Part shown: positions 9,938-19,289 of the stretch, one piece after another | How the letters are laid out: each line of letters opens with the position of its first letter | Numbering within the stretch: position 1 is the first letter of the stretch | Source: Thermus arciformis | GTDB taxonomy: Bacteria; Deinococcota; Deinococci; Deinococcales; Thermaceae | Assembly (NCBI RefSeq): GCF_900102145.1 | Contig: NZ_FNBC01000003.1 | Span: 56,977-120,976 of the forward strand | DNA: 64,000 nucleotides | Direction of reading: 5' to 3' | Notes under the pieces: model-generated | Told to the model about the DNA's origin: nothing | Database searches by the model: none | What the model saw: the letters and a program-made list of their open reading frames with translations, nothing else | Program-made: the position numbers and the translations under genes

Positions 9938-10758
9938 GTGAAGAGCACCACCAGAAAGTAGGTGAGGGGGAAGGTGAAGAGGAGGCTGTCTATCCGGTCC
10001 AGAAGACCGCCGTGCCCGGGGAGGAAGCTCCCTGAGTCCTTCACCCCGCAGTAGCGCTTGAGCATGGACTCCGCGAGGTCTCCAAGCTGGGCCGCCAGGG
10101 AGAGGAGGAGGCTAAAAAGCCAAAGCTCCAAAAGCCCGAAGGGGAAGACCTCCCGCACGAGCCCCGTGTAGAGCAAAAGGGCGAGGAAGCTGAAGGCGAT
10201 CCCCCCAAAAGACCCCTCCACCGTCTTCCCCGGGCTGATCTCGGGGGCGAGCTTCCTCCTGCCCCAGGCCCGGCCCGCGAAGTAGGCCCCGATGTCCGTG
10301 GCGAAGCTGGCCACGATGGGAAGGCTTAGGGTCCAAAGCCCCAGGGCCCCATCGGGGGTCTCCCGGAGGAGGAGGACATAGCCCAGGCTCCAGGGCAGGT
10401 AGAGGAAGGCGAGAAGGGTGAAGGCGAGGCGGGTGAGGTCCGCCCCCCTCAGGAGCTCGTAGCTGAAGGCCGCCATGAGAAAAAGGCCCAGGGCCACCTC
10501 CCGCCAGGGCACCTGGGGAAAGTGCCAGTAAAGGGGAGGGAGGGAGAAGAGGAAGAGGAGAACCCCCCCCAGGAAGAAGAGGGGCAGGTTGAGGGCCACC
10601 CCTCGGCGGGCCAGCATGTCCCTTAGCTCCAGGCCCCCCAGCCAGAGGACGAGGACCAGGGTGGGGAGGATCAAGGGCGTCCCCGCCCAGAGCACCAGGA
10701 GGAGGAGCCCCGCTCCCACGAGGGCGGAGAGGACGCGGGTGGGAAGCTCGTCCTTCAA
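9934..10758 (-). CDS. cdsA: Phosphatidate cytidylyltransferase
   Basis: 274 residues, with about seven to eight hydrophobic segments and the C-terminal CDP-alcohol signature ([13 protein letters not shown], about residues 246-258), plus [12 protein letters not shown]. It makes CDP-diacylglycerol from phosphatidic acid and CTP at the inner membrane. It sits between frr and dxr, an order conserved in many bacteria, which suggests coordinated envelope and translation growth genes. Confidence 0.95.
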   Translation of the reverse strand: MKDELPTRVLSALVGAGLLLLVLWAGTPLILPTLVLVLWLGGLELRDMLARRGVALNLPLFFLGGVLLFLFSLPPLYWHFPQVPWREVALGLFLMAAFSYELLRGADLTRLAFTLLAFLYLPWSLGYVLLLRETPDGALGLWTLSLPIVASFATDIGAYFAGRAWGRRKLAPEISPGKTVEGSFGGIAFSFLALLLYTGLVREVFPFGLLELWLFSLLLSLAAQLGDLAESMLKRYCGVKDSGSFLPGHGGLLDRIDSLLFTFPLTYFLVVLFT

Positions 10759-10779
10759 CCTGGGTCTCCGGGAAGGGCG

Positions 10780-11337
10780 TTAGTGGAGGATCTCCCCTTC
10801 CTTCTTCTCCAGCATCTCGTCCACCTTGGCGATGAACTCGTCGGTGATCTTCTGGATCTCCCCCTCGGCCCGCTTGGTGTCGTCTTCGGAGAGGTGGAGT
10901 TCCTTGGAAAGCTTCTTGAGCTTTTCCAGGGCCTCCCGCCGGATGTTGCGGATGGCGACCCGCCCCTCCTCGGCCAGGTGCCGGGCTGTCCGGACGAGCT
11001 CCTTACGCCTTTCCTCCGTGAGGGGAGGGATGTTGATGTAGAGGGCGTCCCCCTTGTTGCTGGGGTTCAGGCCCAGGTCCGAGTCGCGGATGGCCTTCTC
11101 AATGGCCTTGAGGGCGTTTTGGTCCCAGGACTGGACCACGAGGGTCCGGGCGTCGGGGGCGGTGACGGTGGCGATCTGGTTCAGCGGGACGTGGGCGCCG
11201 TAGTACTCCACCTTGAGGTGGAGGAGGAGGGCGGGGTTGGCCCGTCCGGTGCGGAGGCCCGCCAGGTTGTGCTCCAGGGCCTCGAGGCTCTTTTGCATCT
11301 GGCTTCGGGTTTCCGCGTAGAGGTCTTTCAGGGTCAT
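10780..11337 (-). CDS. frr: Ribosome recycling factor
   Basis: 185 residues, standard length. The pattern LRTGRANPALL near residue 30 and INIPPLTEERRKELV in the middle is typical, with the long three-helix bundle and a charged C-terminus. With EF-G it splits post-termination ribosomes. The start has a GGAGGGA ribosome site overlapping the gap after pyrH. Confidence 0.97.
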   Translation of the reverse strand: MTLKDLYAETRSQMQKSLEALEHNLAGLRTGRANPALLLHLKVEYYGAHVPLNQIATVTAPDARTLVVQSWDQNALKAIEKAIRDSDLGLNPSNKGDALYINIPPLTEERRKELVRTARHLAEEGRVAIRNIRREALEKLKKLSKELHLSEDDTKRAEGEIQKITDEFIAKVDEMLEKKEGEILH

Positions 11338-11348
11338 GCTTCCCTCCT

Positions 11349-13487
<2,139 letters not shown>

Positions 13488-13589
13488 ACTCCTCCCATCG
13501 GGGAAGGTTGGGCTTGGCGTTTCCCGTGCGCCGTCCTCTTTCCCGCGGGACCTTCCCCTGCCCGAGGGCTGGTGCGGCACACCTTCCCG

Positions 13590-13618
13590 ATTATAGGGGG
13601 CGGGGGTCCTTTGCGTAA
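13590..13618 (-). promoter_or_regulatory. Sigma-A promoter for rpsB-tsf
   Basis: Minus strand: TTACGC (13613-13618), a 17-base spacer, then consensus TATAAT (13590-13595). The leader is about 95 bases, GC-rich and able to form hairpins, a place where S2 autoregulation could act. The -35 hexamer overlaps that of the divergent tRNA-Ala promoter. Confidence 0.8.
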
Positions 13619-13639
13619 GCCCCCCTCTTGGGCTATACT
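13611..13639 (+). promoter_or_regulatory. Sigma-A promoter for tRNA-Ala
   Basis: TTGCGT (13611-13616), a 17-base spacer, then TATACT (13634-13639), placing the start about 5 bases before the mature tRNA. The -35 box shares four bases with the rpsB -35 box on the other strand. Confidence 0.75.
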
Positions 13640-13650
13640 GCCGAAGGCCT

Positions 13651-13725
13651 GGGGCGGTAGCTCAGAGGGAGAGCACCCGCCTTGCAAGCGGGAGGTCCGG
13701 GGTTCAAATCCCCGCCGCTCCACCA
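13651..13725 (+). tRNA. tRNA-Ala (TGC anticodon)
   Basis: A full cloverleaf can be drawn: 7-bp acceptor stem (GGGGCGG / CCGCTCC with one G-T pair), D arm GCTC/GAGC, anticodon stem CCCGC/GCGGG with loop CTTGCAA (anticodon TGC), T arm CGGGG-TTCAAAT-CCCCG. The CCA end is encoded. Confidence 0.97.
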
Positions 13726-13728
13726 GCT

Positions 13729-13788
13729 CTAAATACCCCGCCGCGGCGAAAGCCGCGGCGGGGGCTCCAAAAGGGCCTTTCCCAAGCC
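13729..13788 (+). repeat. Copy 1 of a 60-base palindromic dispersed element
   Basis: The core is a perfect 12-bp stem (13736-13747 with 13752-13763) closed by GAAA. It is flanked by CTAAATA on the left, and by a C-rich base, CCAAAAGG and finally CCCAAGCC on the right. A second copy lies inverted at 60804-60862 with the same core and the same flanks. Here it follows tRNA-Ala by 3 bases, so it may also end that transcript, although no T tract follows. Confidence 0.75.
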
Positions 13789-13798
13789 CCACCTCTAG

Positions 13799-13824
13799 CC
13801 TCCTAAGCGCGGGCACTTAGGAGG
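13799..13824. other. 9-bp inverted repeat upstream of the oxidoreductase gene
   Basis: CCTCCTAAG, an 8-base spacer, then CTTAGGAGG: perfect arms. It could be an RNA hairpin or a binding site for a dimeric regulator of the downstream gene. No copy was noticed elsewhere in the window. Confidence 0.5.
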
Positions 13825-13925
13825 CAAAGCCTTACCCCCCGGTGGCGTGGCTGGGGGGTCGGTTTTACGGTGACCCCTTCCAAAGCGGAGGCCTGGGGCA
13901 AGGGAGGGAATGGCAGGATAGAACC

Positions 13926-15173
13926 ATGAGGCCCCGTTTGGTGGTTCTTGGAGCCGGGAACCGGGGCTTCGCCTACGCCCGTTACGCCCACGCCCTAGGT
14001 GCCCGCATCGCGGCGGTGGCGGAACCCCGTCCCGAGCGGCTTCAGGCCTTCCAGCAGGCTTTTGCTGTGGAGCGCGCCTTTGCCGACTGGCGGGAGCTCT
14101 TGGAGGCCCCGCTTCTGGGGGAGGCTGCGGTGGTGGCCCTGCCCGACCGGCTTCACGCCGAGGCGGCGGTGGCCCTTATGGAAAGGGGCTACCACCTTCT
14201 CCTAGAGAAGCCCATCGCCCCCACCTGGCCGGAGGTGGAAGAAGTGGCCCAGGCCAAGGAGCGCACGGGGCGCATGGTGGCCGTGGCCCACGTGCTCCGC
14301 TATACCCCTTACGCCCGGGCCCTGAGGGGGCTCTTGAAGGAGGGGGCGGTGGGGGAGGTGGTTTCCGTCCAGCACCTGGAACCGGTGGGCCACTGGCACT
14401 ACGCCCATAGCTTCGTGCGGGGAAACTGGCGAAAGGCGGAGGAGTCCAGCCCCTTCCTTTTGGCCAAGAGCGTGCACGACCTGGACTGGCTCCTTTTCCT
14501 GATGCCGGGGGAGGTGGCCCGGGTGGCCTCCTTCGGGGGGCTCTACCACTTCCGCCCCGAAAACCGACCCCAGGGGGCGGCCTTCCGGTGCCTGGACTGC
14601 CCGGAGGAGGTGGAGAGGGGGTGCCCCTTCTCCGCCAGGCGCATCTACCTGGAGGCCTACGAGAAGGGGGAGAGGGGATGGCCCCTGGACGTGGTGGCCT
14701 TTCCCCTCACCCGGGAGAACCTGGTGCGGGCCTTGGAGGAAGGCCCTTACGGGGAGTGCGTCTACCTGGGGCGAAACGACGTGGCGGACCACCAGGTGGT
14801 GGCCCTGGAGTACCGGGACGGGCGCACGGCCAGTCTGCACGTGGAGGGCTTAAGCCGGATGCGGTTCCGGGAGACCCGGATCTTCGGCACGAGGGGGGAG
14901 CTTTTCGGAGACGGGAGGCACCTCAGGCTCTATCGGTTTGGGGAGGGGGAGAGGGTCTACGACCAGGGGACGGAAGGGGAGGGTTCCATCCGAAGCGGGC
15001 ACGGGGGCGGGGACCTTGGCTTGGTGCGGGCCTTTGTGGAGGCCCTCCGCCGGGAGGACGAAAGCCTTTTGGAGCCTTTCTCCGAGGCGGTCCAGGCCCA
15101 TCGGCTCACCTTTCTGGCGGAGGAGGCCAGGAGGAAGGGGAAGGTGGTCCACGTGGAAAACCCCTTGCCCTAG
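13926..15173 (+). CDS. Gfo/Idh/MocA-family oxidoreductase
   Basis: 415 residues. N-terminal NAD(P) Rossmann fold (LVVLGAGNRGFAYARYA), EKPIA-type motif (LLLEKPIAPTW, catalytic Lys) and the C-terminal alpha/beta domain. A Cys cluster (RCLDCP...GCPFSARRIYLEA, residues about 220-245) marks a subgroup seen in putative inositol or sugar dehydrogenases. The substrate is unknown. The start is the ATG directly before the Rossmann strand; a GTG at 13842 would add 28 unlikely residues. The gene is flanked by two tRNAs, a common insertion context, but codon use looks normal for the genome. Confidence 0.85.
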   Translation: MRPRLVVLGAGNRGFAYARYAHALGARIAAVAEPRPERLQAFQQAFAVERAFADWRELLEAPLLGEAAVVALPDRLHAEAAVALMERGYHLLLEKPIAPTWPEVEEVAQAKERTGRMVAVAHVLRYTPYARALRGLLKEGAVGEVVSVQHLEPVGHWHYAHSFVRGNWRKAEESSPFLLAKSVHDLDWLLFLMPGEVARVASFGGLYHFRPENRPQGAAFRCLDCPEEVERGCPFSARRIYLEAYEKGERGWPLDVVAFPLTRENLVRALEEGPYGECVYLGRNDVADHQVVALEYRDGRTASLHVEGLSRMRFRETRIFGTRGELFGDGRHLRLYRFGEGERVYDQGTEGEGSIRSGHGGGDLGLVRAFVEALRREDESLLEPFSEAVQAHRLTFLAEEARRKGKVVHVENPLP

Positions 15174-15184
15174 CGGGCAAGGGG
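15157..15184 (-). terminator. Terminator of tRNA-Ser, overlapping the convergent gene end
   Basis: Perfect 10-bp stem (15161-15170 with 15175-15184), 4-base loop, followed on the minus strand by TTTT. It starts 4 bases after the tRNA CCA end. The oxidoreductase stop codon TAG forms most of the loop, so the same hairpin can end both convergent transcripts, although only the tRNA side has a T run. Confidence 0.75.
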
Positions 15185-15188
15185 CCTT

Positions 15189-15282
15189 TGGCGGAGAGGG
15201 CGGGATTCGAACCCGCGAGGCAGGTTTAAGCCCGCCTACACGATTTCCAGTCGTGTCCCTTCAGCCACTCGGGCACCTCTCC
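15189..15282 (-). tRNA. tRNA-Ser (GGA anticodon)
   Basis: Class II tRNA of 94 bases including encoded CCA. Acceptor GGAGAGG/CCTCTCC with G discriminator, anticodon stem ACGAC...with loop CTGGAAA (anticodon GGA), a long variable arm (GGCGGGC...GCCTGCC type) and T arm GCGGG-TTCGAAT-CCCGC. Confidence 0.96.
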
Positions 15283-15296
15283 ACGTGCCAAGCCTG

Positions 15297-15325
15297 AGTC
15301 TAGCAAGCGGGTTTCCTTCCGTCAA
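15297..15325 (-). promoter_or_regulatory. Sigma-A promoter for tRNA-Ser
   Basis: Minus strand: TTGACG (15320-15325), exact 17-base spacer, TAGACT (15297-15302), 14 bases before the mature 5' end. One of the best promoters in the window. Confidence 0.85.
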
Positions 15326-15339
15326 GTAAGCTAAAAACC

Positions 15340-17814
15340 GTGCGGGTGGTGGTGGCCCACGAGAACCTGGACTTTGACGCCCTGGGCTCCATGGTCCTGG
15401 CCGGAAAGCTTTTCCCGGGGAGCGTCCTCGCCCTGGTGGGGGGCCTGGAGGGCCCCCTTAAAGAGATCGCCCCCCTCCTGGAAGACCGCCTGGACCTCCT
15501 TCCCGCCTCGGAGATCCCCCTGGACAAGGTCTCCGAGGTGGTCCTGGTGGACAACGCCCGCCCTGAGCGCATCGGCCCCTTCCGGGCCTTGGTGGGCCGG
15601 GTACCCTTCTGGGTGTTTGACCACCACCCTAGGGCCCCCGGGGACGTGCCCGCCGTGGGGGGGAGGGTCCAGGAGGTGGGGGCCACGGTGAGCCTCCTTT
15701 TGCCCCTCCTCAAGGAGCGGGGCCTCGCCCTGACCCCTTTGGAGGCCACCTTGGCCTACGCCGGGGTTTGGGAGGACACCGGGGGCTTTAGCTTCCCCTC
15801 CACCACCCCTTTGGACCTCGAGGCCGCCCACCACCTGGCCCTCATGGGGGCGGAGATCCCCCGGGTCCGAACCTGGGTGCGCCCCCGCCTGGGGGAGGAG
15901 GCCCGGGGGGTCCTCAAGGAGCTCTTGAGGACCGCCCGGGTGGTGGAGGTGGAGGGCTTCCGCCCCCTCCTGGCCAGGGCCAAGGAGGAAGGGTACGTGC
16001 CCGCCTTAGCCCCCCTGGCCCACACCCTTTTGGACCTGCACGAGGCGGATGGGGTGCTCCTCGTCCTGCGGCTTGGCCGGGAGACCCTGTTCATCGCCCG
16101 GAGCAAGGCGCGCCTGGACGTGGCCCGCTGGCTCGCCCAGGTGGGGGGTGGAGGGCATCCCCGGGCGGCCTTCGCCCGGGTGAGGGGGGTGGGAAGCGCC
16201 CTGCAAAGGCTTCTGGCGAGCCTTCCCCGTTTCCTGGAGCCTGAGCCCACCCTGAAGGAGGTCATGACCTCCCCGGTGGAGACCCTTTCCCCCACCACCG
16301 TGGAGGAGGCCCTCAGCAGGCTGGAGGAGCGGGGCTATGGGGCCATGCCCGTGGTGGTGCCCCTGGAGGGGGAGGGGGTCCGGGTTTTGGGGCTCGCCCG
16401 GCGGCGGGACCTGAGGAAGGCCAAGCGCCTGGGCCTGGCGGACCATCCTGTGGAAGGGTTCCTGGCTCGGGCGGTGGTCCTGCCCCCGGACACCCCCCTT
16501 TCCCAGGCCGAGGCCTGGCTCAAGGAGGGGGCGGGCCGGGTCCTGGTGGGGGAGCGGGCGGGGGAGGGGTGGCGGCTTCTCGGCATCTTCACCCGCACGG
16601 ACCTCTACCGCAGGCGCCCGGCCCCGAGGCCCGCCTTGGGGGAGCGCGTCCTCGAGGCCTTGCCCGAGGGGACGAGGCAGGTGGTCCTGGCCCTGAAGGA
16701 GGCCTTCCCCCAGGGGGTCTACCTCGTGGGGGGGGCGGTGCGGGACGCCCTTTTGGCCCGGGCGGGGCCGGATCTGGACCTGGTGCTGGAGCCGGGGGTG
16801 CGGGTGGCGGAGGTGGCCCGGTTTCTGGTGGAGCGCTTCGGGGGAAGCTACGCCCTCCACTACGCCTTCGGCACCGGGCGGGTGCGCCTCCCCTTCGGCC
16901 TTTCCGTGGACCTGGCGGAAAGCCGGGAGGAGGTCTACCCCTACCCCGGGGCCCTGCCCCAGGTGCGCCCGGCCCCCATCGCCAAGGACCTGGAGAGGCG
17001 GGACTACACGGTGAACGCCATGGCCCTCTCCCTGGCCACCCTGGAGCTTCTGGACCCCTACGGGGGGTTAAGGGACCTGGAGGCCCGCCTCCTCAGGCCC
17101 CTCCATCCCCTGGCCTTCGTGGAGGACCCGAGCCGCATCGTCCGGGGGGCCCGCCTGGCGGCGAGGCTCGCCTTCCGCTTCGCCGAGGAGGCCTTGCGCA
17201 TCCTCCCCCCCGCCCTCCTGCCCGAGGTGCTCCGCACGGCCAGCAAGAGCCGCCTCCGGGACGAGCTTTTGCTCACGCTGGAGGAGGAGACCTTCCTCGA
17301 GGCCCTGGCCCTTTTGGAGGAGCTTGGGGCCTTGGGGCCCCTTTACGGCCTCTCCCTCCCCGACAAGACCCCCTTCGCCCGCCTCCGCCTCCCCGAGGAC
17401 GCCCCCGAGCGGGCCAGGGTGGAGGCCCGGCTCCTCCTGCTCCTCTTCTCCCAGGAAGACCCCTTGGCCAGGGCCCAGGCCCTGGCCCTGCCCAAGCGCC
17501 TCCAGGAGGACCTGGCCCTCCTTTTGCGGGCCCAAAGGGGAGAGGAGGTGCCCAAGGAGCCCCTGGACAAGGAGCCCTTGCGGAGCGTCTTTTTGGCCCT
17601 TTTCCCCGAGCGGGAGGCTTGGCTTAAGGAAAGGCGGCGGGTCCTCCGGGGGCGGGACCTCTTGGAGCTGGGCCTCGCCCCGGGCCCCAAGGTGGGGGAG
17701 GTCCTGAGGAAGGTGGCCGAGGCCCGGGCCCGGGGGGAGGTGCGCACCTTTGAGGAGGAGCTGGCCCTGGCCCGTAAACTGGTGGGCGATGGGACTCTTC
17801 CCTCTCCTCAATGA
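15340..17814 (+). CDS. DHH-CBS-tRNA nucleotidyltransferase fusion
   Basis: 824 residues in four parts: a DHH phosphoesterase domain (NLDFDALGS near residue 9, VDNA near 67, DHHP near 94), a DHHA1 domain ending GGGGHPRAAF (about 268-277), two CBS domains (about 305-425), and a class II poly(A) polymerase/CCA-adding head domain (YLVGGAVRD near 460, DLDLV near 477) with its RNA-binding C-terminus. Proteins of this architecture and near-identical size act as CCA- or A-adding enzymes in Aquifex and relatives. The GTG start lies about 8 bases after a TAAGCT box, so it may be leaderless. The three tRNAs here encode CCA, so the enzyme would mainly repair ends. Which bases it adds cannot be told. Confidence 0.9.
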   Translation: MRVVVAHENLDFDALGSMVLAGKLFPGSVLALVGGLEGPLKEIAPLLEDRLDLLPASEIPLDKVSEVVLVDNARPERIGPFRALVGRVPFWVFDHHPRAPGDVPAVGGRVQEVGATVSLLLPLLKERGLALTPLEATLAYAGVWEDTGGFSFPSTTPLDLEAAHHLALMGAEIPRVRTWVRPRLGEEARGVLKELLRTARVVEVEGFRPLLARAKEEGYVPALAPLAHTLLDLHEADGVLLVLRLGRETLFIARSKARLDVARWLAQVGGGGHPRAAFARVRGVGSALQRLLASLPRFLEPEPTLKEVMTSPVETLSPTTVEEALSRLEERGYGAMPVVVPLEGEGVRVLGLARRRDLRKAKRLGLADHPVEGFLARAVVLPPDTPLSQAEAWLKEGAGRVLVGERAGEGWRLLGIFTRTDLYRRRPAPRPALGERVLEALPEGTRQVVLALKEAFPQGVYLVGGAVRDALLARAGPDLDLVLEPGVRVAEVARFLVERFGGSYALHYAFGTGRVRLPFGLSVDLAESREEVYPYPGALPQVRPAPIAKDLERRDYTVNAMALSLATLELLDPYGGLRDLEARLLRPLHPLAFVEDPSRIVRGARLAARLAFRFAEEALRILPPALLPEVLRTASKSRLRDELLLTLEEETFLEALALLEELGALGPLYGLSLPDKTPFARLRLPEDAPERARVEARLLLLLFSQEDPLARAQALALPKRLQEDLALLLRAQRGEEVPKEPLDKEPLRSVFLALFPEREAWLKERRRVLRGRDLLELGLAPGPKVGEVLRKVAEARARGEVRTFEEELALARKLVGDGTLPSPQ

Positions 17815-18394
17815 TCCCCCGGTCTTCCTGGTGGCCTTCGCCTTGGCCACCCTGGGCCTCGTCCTCCACAACCTCTTCCAGGCCTGGCTCGCGGACCGCT
17901 ACGGGGAGATGGCCCCCAGGCGCTACGGCTTTCTCTCCCTGGACCTCCGGGTGCACCTGGAGCCTTTTGGGCTATTGCTCCTCCTCCTTTTGGGCTTCGG
18001 CTGGCCCCGCCCCGTGCCCACCCGCCTTCCCGGGCCCAAGGGGGCCTTGGTGGCCCTTATGGGGCCCTTGGGGTTTTTCGCCGCCGCCTTCCTCTTCGGC
18101 CTCCTCGCCCGCTTCCTGCCCTACCCCTTCGGCGAGGGCCTCCTTGCGGCCTACAGGCTCATGCTCCTCCACGCGGCCATCTACCTCTTCCCCGTGCCGC
18201 CTCTGGACGGGGCCAAAGCCCTCTACGCCGTGGGGGGGTACGAGGCCCGGCGTTTTCTGGACCAGCTTTCCTCCTACGGCCCCGTGGGCTTCCTCCTCAT
18301 CTTCCTCGTCCTCTCTTACACCGGGGTGACGGGCTCCGTGGTCCAGGGGCTTGCGGGGCTTCTGGAGGCCTTGTACCGGGCCTTGGGCCTGTGA
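17789..18394 (+). CDS. M50-like membrane protein lacking HExxH (probable pseudoprotease)
   Basis: 201 residues, five or six hydrophobic segments, clearly paralogous to the next gene: both have (L)[13 protein letters not shown] and a PPLDG(A/F)K motif. At residues 27-31, where the neighbour has HEWGH, this protein reads HNLFQ, so the catalytic Glu and the second zinc His are gone. The Asp of PPLDG remains. It therefore probably cannot cut peptides and may regulate or partner the active copy. The ATG lies inside the end of the nucleotidyltransferase gene (26-base overlap). Confidence 0.75.
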   Translation: MGLFPLLNDPPVFLVAFALATLGLVLHNLFQAWLADRYGEMAPRRYGFLSLDLRVHLEPFGLLLLLLLGFGWPRPVPTRLPGPKGALVALMGPLGFFAAAFLFGLLARFLPYPFGEGLLAAYRLMLLHAAIYLFPVPPLDGAKALYAVGGYEARRFLDQLSSYGPVGFLLIFLVLSYTGVTGSVVQGLAGLLEALYRALGL

Positions 18395-18401
18395 GGGCGG
18401 G

Positions 18402-19061
18402 ATGCTGGCCCTTCTCCAGCAGGACCCCCTGGCCTTCGCCCTGGCCTTCGCGGCCCTCCTCCTCAGCCTGGGCCTCCACGAGTGGGGCCACGCCTACACC
18501 GCCTTCCGCTTCGGGGACCCCACCCCCAAGCGCCTGGGCCGCCTCACCCTGAACCCCCTCCGGCACCTGGACCCCTTGGGCACGGCCCTCCTTCTCCTCT
18601 TGGGCTTCGGCTGGGCCAAGCCCGTGCCCATCAACCCCGCGGCCTTCCGCCCCTACCGCCTGGGGCTTTTCGTGGTCTCCGTGGCCGGAATCCTCCTCAA
18701 CCTGGCCCTGGCGGTGCTCTTTGCCCTCTTGGTGCGGGGGCTTTATGCCCTGGACCCTTTGGGGGTGGCCCTGACCTTCCGGGGGGAGGGCCATACGGCC
18801 ACCGGGGTCTTGGCCCTGGCCCTCTTCTTCGCCAGCTCCATCAACCTGGTCTTGGCGGTCTTCAACCTCCTGCCCATCCCCCCCTTGGACGGCTTCAAGA
18901 TCCTGCAAAGCCTCCTGCCCCTTTCCTGGCAGCCCTTCCTCTGGCGCCTGGAGGGGTACGCCTGGCTTTCCTTCCTGCTCCTCCTCACCCTCCTCCGTGG
19001 GCCCGTCCAGGAGGTGCTGGCCTTCGCCCGGCGCGTCTTCTTCGGGGTGTTTTTCAGCTAG
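18402..19061 (+). CDS. Site-2 protease family (M50) membrane metalloprotease
   Basis: 219 residues with HEWGH at residues 26-30 and [10 protein letters not shown] near 160, and about six hydrophobic segments. There is no PDZ or CBS domain, which places it in the minimal group of site-2-like proteases (COG1994). The target is unknown. It follows its inactive paralogue after 7 bases, so the pair is almost surely co-expressed. Its stop codon TAG is part of a -10 box for the next gene. Confidence 0.88.
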   Translation: MLALLQQDPLAFALAFAALLLSLGLHEWGHAYTAFRFGDPTPKRLGRLTLNPLRHLDPLGTALLLLLGFGWAKPVPINPAAFRPYRLGLFVVSVAGILLNLALAVLFALLVRGLYALDPLGVALTFRGEGHTATGVLALALFFASSINLVLAVFNLLPIPPLDGFKILQSLLPLSWQPFLWRLEGYAWLSFLLLLTLLRGPVQEVLAFARRVFFGVFFS

Positions 19062-19064
19062 AAT
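19059..19064 (+). promoter_or_regulatory. -10 box built on the upstream stop codon
   Basis: TAGAAT, whose TAG is the stop of the site-2 protease gene, ends 7 bases before the next ATG, predicting a leaderless transcript. The -35 region is weak. Confidence 0.5.
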
Positions 19065-19070
19065 GGCTCC

Positions 19071-19289
19071 ATGCGCTCTTTGAGCCTTCTTTTCTCGGTC
19101 CTCGCCCTTTTGCTTCTCCTCCCTGCCCTCCTTCCCCTTCTGGGCTGGCTCAACTGGTTGGTGATCCCCCTGGCCCTGCTGGGGGCGGGTCTGGGGGTGC
19201 TTTTTGGGGAGGAGAGGGCCTGGAAGCTCGGGCTTTTGGTCCTTGGGGTGGCCGCCTTGCGCCTACTCCTGGGGGGCGGTCTCCTCTAG
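19071..19289 (+). CDS. Small hydrophobic membrane protein
   Basis: 72 residues, two or three membrane segments with a short charged stretch (GEERAWK) between them; no family recognised. Support comes from the -10 box at leaderless spacing and from GC-rich third positions. The last 27 bases overlap the convergent endonuclease IV gene. It could be a chance hydrophobic ORF, but the promoter makes a real gene more likely. Confidence 0.6.
   Translation: MRSLSLLFSVLALLLLLPALLPLLGWLNWLVIPLALLGAGLGVLFGEERAWKLGLLVLGVAALRLLLGGGLL

Noticed and set aside
13842..13925. Earlier GTG start for the Gfo/Idh/MocA gene
   Set aside because: It adds 28 residues without family similarity in front of the Rossmann strand and has no ribosome site at proper distance.
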